Below, in pieces: positions 62,794-64,000 of a DNA stretch of 64,000 bases; position 1 is the stretch's first letter; the number at the start of each line of letters is the position of its first letter. The stretch is from Neocallimastix lanati (nom. inval.) (lineage: Eukaryota; Neocallimastigomycota; Neocallimastigomycetes; Neocallimastigales; Neocallimastigaceae), in contig JACVTC010000057.1 of the NCBI GenBank assembly GCA_016946835.1, positions 124,001-188,000 on the forward strand. Direction: 5' to 3'. The translations under genes were made by a program, and so were the position numbers. Under the pieces are notes generated by a model. That model searched no databases and was not told the origin of the DNA. It worked only from the letters and a program-made list of their open reading frames with translations.

Positions 62794-64000
62794 ATTACTT
62801 TAAAAATATATTACAAAGGAAAACTATGATTATATTAAATAAAGAAATTTTATTATTTTTATATCTTAATTTATTATTTTTTTTATAAAATTTTGATATT
62901 AATTAGTTTAATATTAAAAATTGTTTTTCAAAGTTTTTTATTTTTGTTTTTTTTATTACTATTTTTTTTATTATTATTTTTTTTATAATCTATTTATATA
63001 CATAAAATTTATTATTAAAAATAATTATATAATTCGTTATTGTTTATCAATTATGTTATGTTTATTATAATAAACATTCAGTTTATTTTTGTTTTTGCGT
63101 TAATTTCTTCTATAAATTATAAATAAATATTTTAAAAATAAATTATATATATATAAATAAATAAAATATATATAATAAAATGTTAATACATATAAAAAAA
63201 TAAAAATAATTATAATATTTATATAAAAATATGTTTTATTATCATAAATATATCCTAATACTCTAATACTATTTATATTATCTAAGAAAAAAGGATATAT
63301 TTTAAACAATTTTCATTTCAAAATTTATCTATTGTTATAACCATTGTTATATAATTAATTAATACTTATAAATAACAAATTCAATATTAATTAATATTTA
63401 AATTATTATATATATTATTTTTATAAAAATTTAAAAAATTTAGTTCCATTTTATTAATGTTTCCTCTTTAAATGAATTCTAATTTTATATAATATATTTG
63501 AACATATTTTGAACTTTAAGCATTTTATTAAATAAATAAAATAATATATTTTTTGACGTTATTAGAATTCTTTTTTTAAATTTTTATATTTAAAGTTCTA
63601 ATTGGTTTAAATTTGTAAATATTTTTTTTTTTTTTTTTTTTTTTTGTTATTATTTTTTTTTTTGTTTGTTTGTTTGTTTTTGTTTTTGTTATTTAATTTA
63701 AATATTGTATTTAAAAATTTATTTACCTTAATCTTTATAAATGCTTTAATATTATTGTAGACAAAATTTAAATTGGAATTTATCTTTCTTTGATTTCAAA
63801 AACAAAATATTAATATGAAAAATTATAGCTTTATAATTTAATTATATTTTAAATTATATAAATAACTATTCATTTCTTTTTCTTTTTTTCTTTTACGTTA
63901 TTGTTTTCTACAGAATTATTAATATGTTTAACACATATATTTATTTATTTTCCAAAGAAACCAATATTTTTTAATTTTAAAATATAATTCAATTTCTTAA
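62794..64000. other. AT-rich upstream region of the Uds1-protein gene
   Basis: Presumably holds the promoter and 5' UTR of the minus-strand gene, but only A/T simple sequence is visible, with poly(T) at about 63620-63645 and a TTTG repeat at about 63661-63680. No further gene is supported. Confidence 0.5.

Overview
The window is a very AT-rich piece of a eukaryotic nuclear genome, most likely an anaerobic gut chytrid fungus (Neocallimastigomycota) or a close zoosporic relative. The evidence is: axonemal dynein (a flagellated cell) beside fungal-type glycogen synthase and a protein with a fungal Uds1 (up-regulated during septation) domain; GT-AG introns; Asn-rich proteins; and intergenic DNA that is almost pure A/T with homopolymer runs of 30-47 bases. 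The lineage is inferred from this combination, not from a marker gene.

Layout. 1-4850 (+): the C-terminal third of an axonemal dynein heavy chain, entering from outside the window, with a short last exon after an intron carrying 37 consecutive A. 6043-8775 (-): complete glycogen synthase, two exons, convergent with dynein. 8776-40912: about 32 kb without an intact gene. It holds an (ATT)n array, several minisatellites, a perfect palindrome, two badly decayed Ty1/copia fossils (about 14.05-15.3 kb and 17.65-21.4 kb), a pseudogene fragment of a PI-PLC-like phosphodiesterase (16.2-16.4 kb) and a doubtful exon relic (22.1 kb). 40913-45822 (+): a three-exon gene for a long Asn-rich protein with ankyrin repeats. 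46487-54000 (+): a cluster of one family of non-LTR (LINE) retrotransposon copies. Three of them are nested, and the order of insertion can be read from poly(A) tails and 14-16 bp target-site duplications; a fourth, degraded copy lies downstream. 56011-62793 (-): one 2260-residue open reading frame with an RD-rich tract, thirteen 17/18-residue proline-rich repeats, a Uds1 domain and about 1100 residues of coiled coil. The remainder is AT-rich spacer.

The four host genes show no operon-like or pathway link: dynein serves the zoospore flagellum, glycogen synthase the carbohydrate reserve, the Uds1 protein probably the cell cortex or cytoskeleton, and the ankyrin protein is of unknown role. I found no tRNA, rRNA, CRISPR or prokaryotic-type system. 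The most informative structures are the readable LINE nest, a conserved region after the zinc finger in that LINE family, internal poly(A) tracts in the fourth LINE copy, and the repeat array in the Uds1 protein. I see no convincing evidence of a wholly new biological system.
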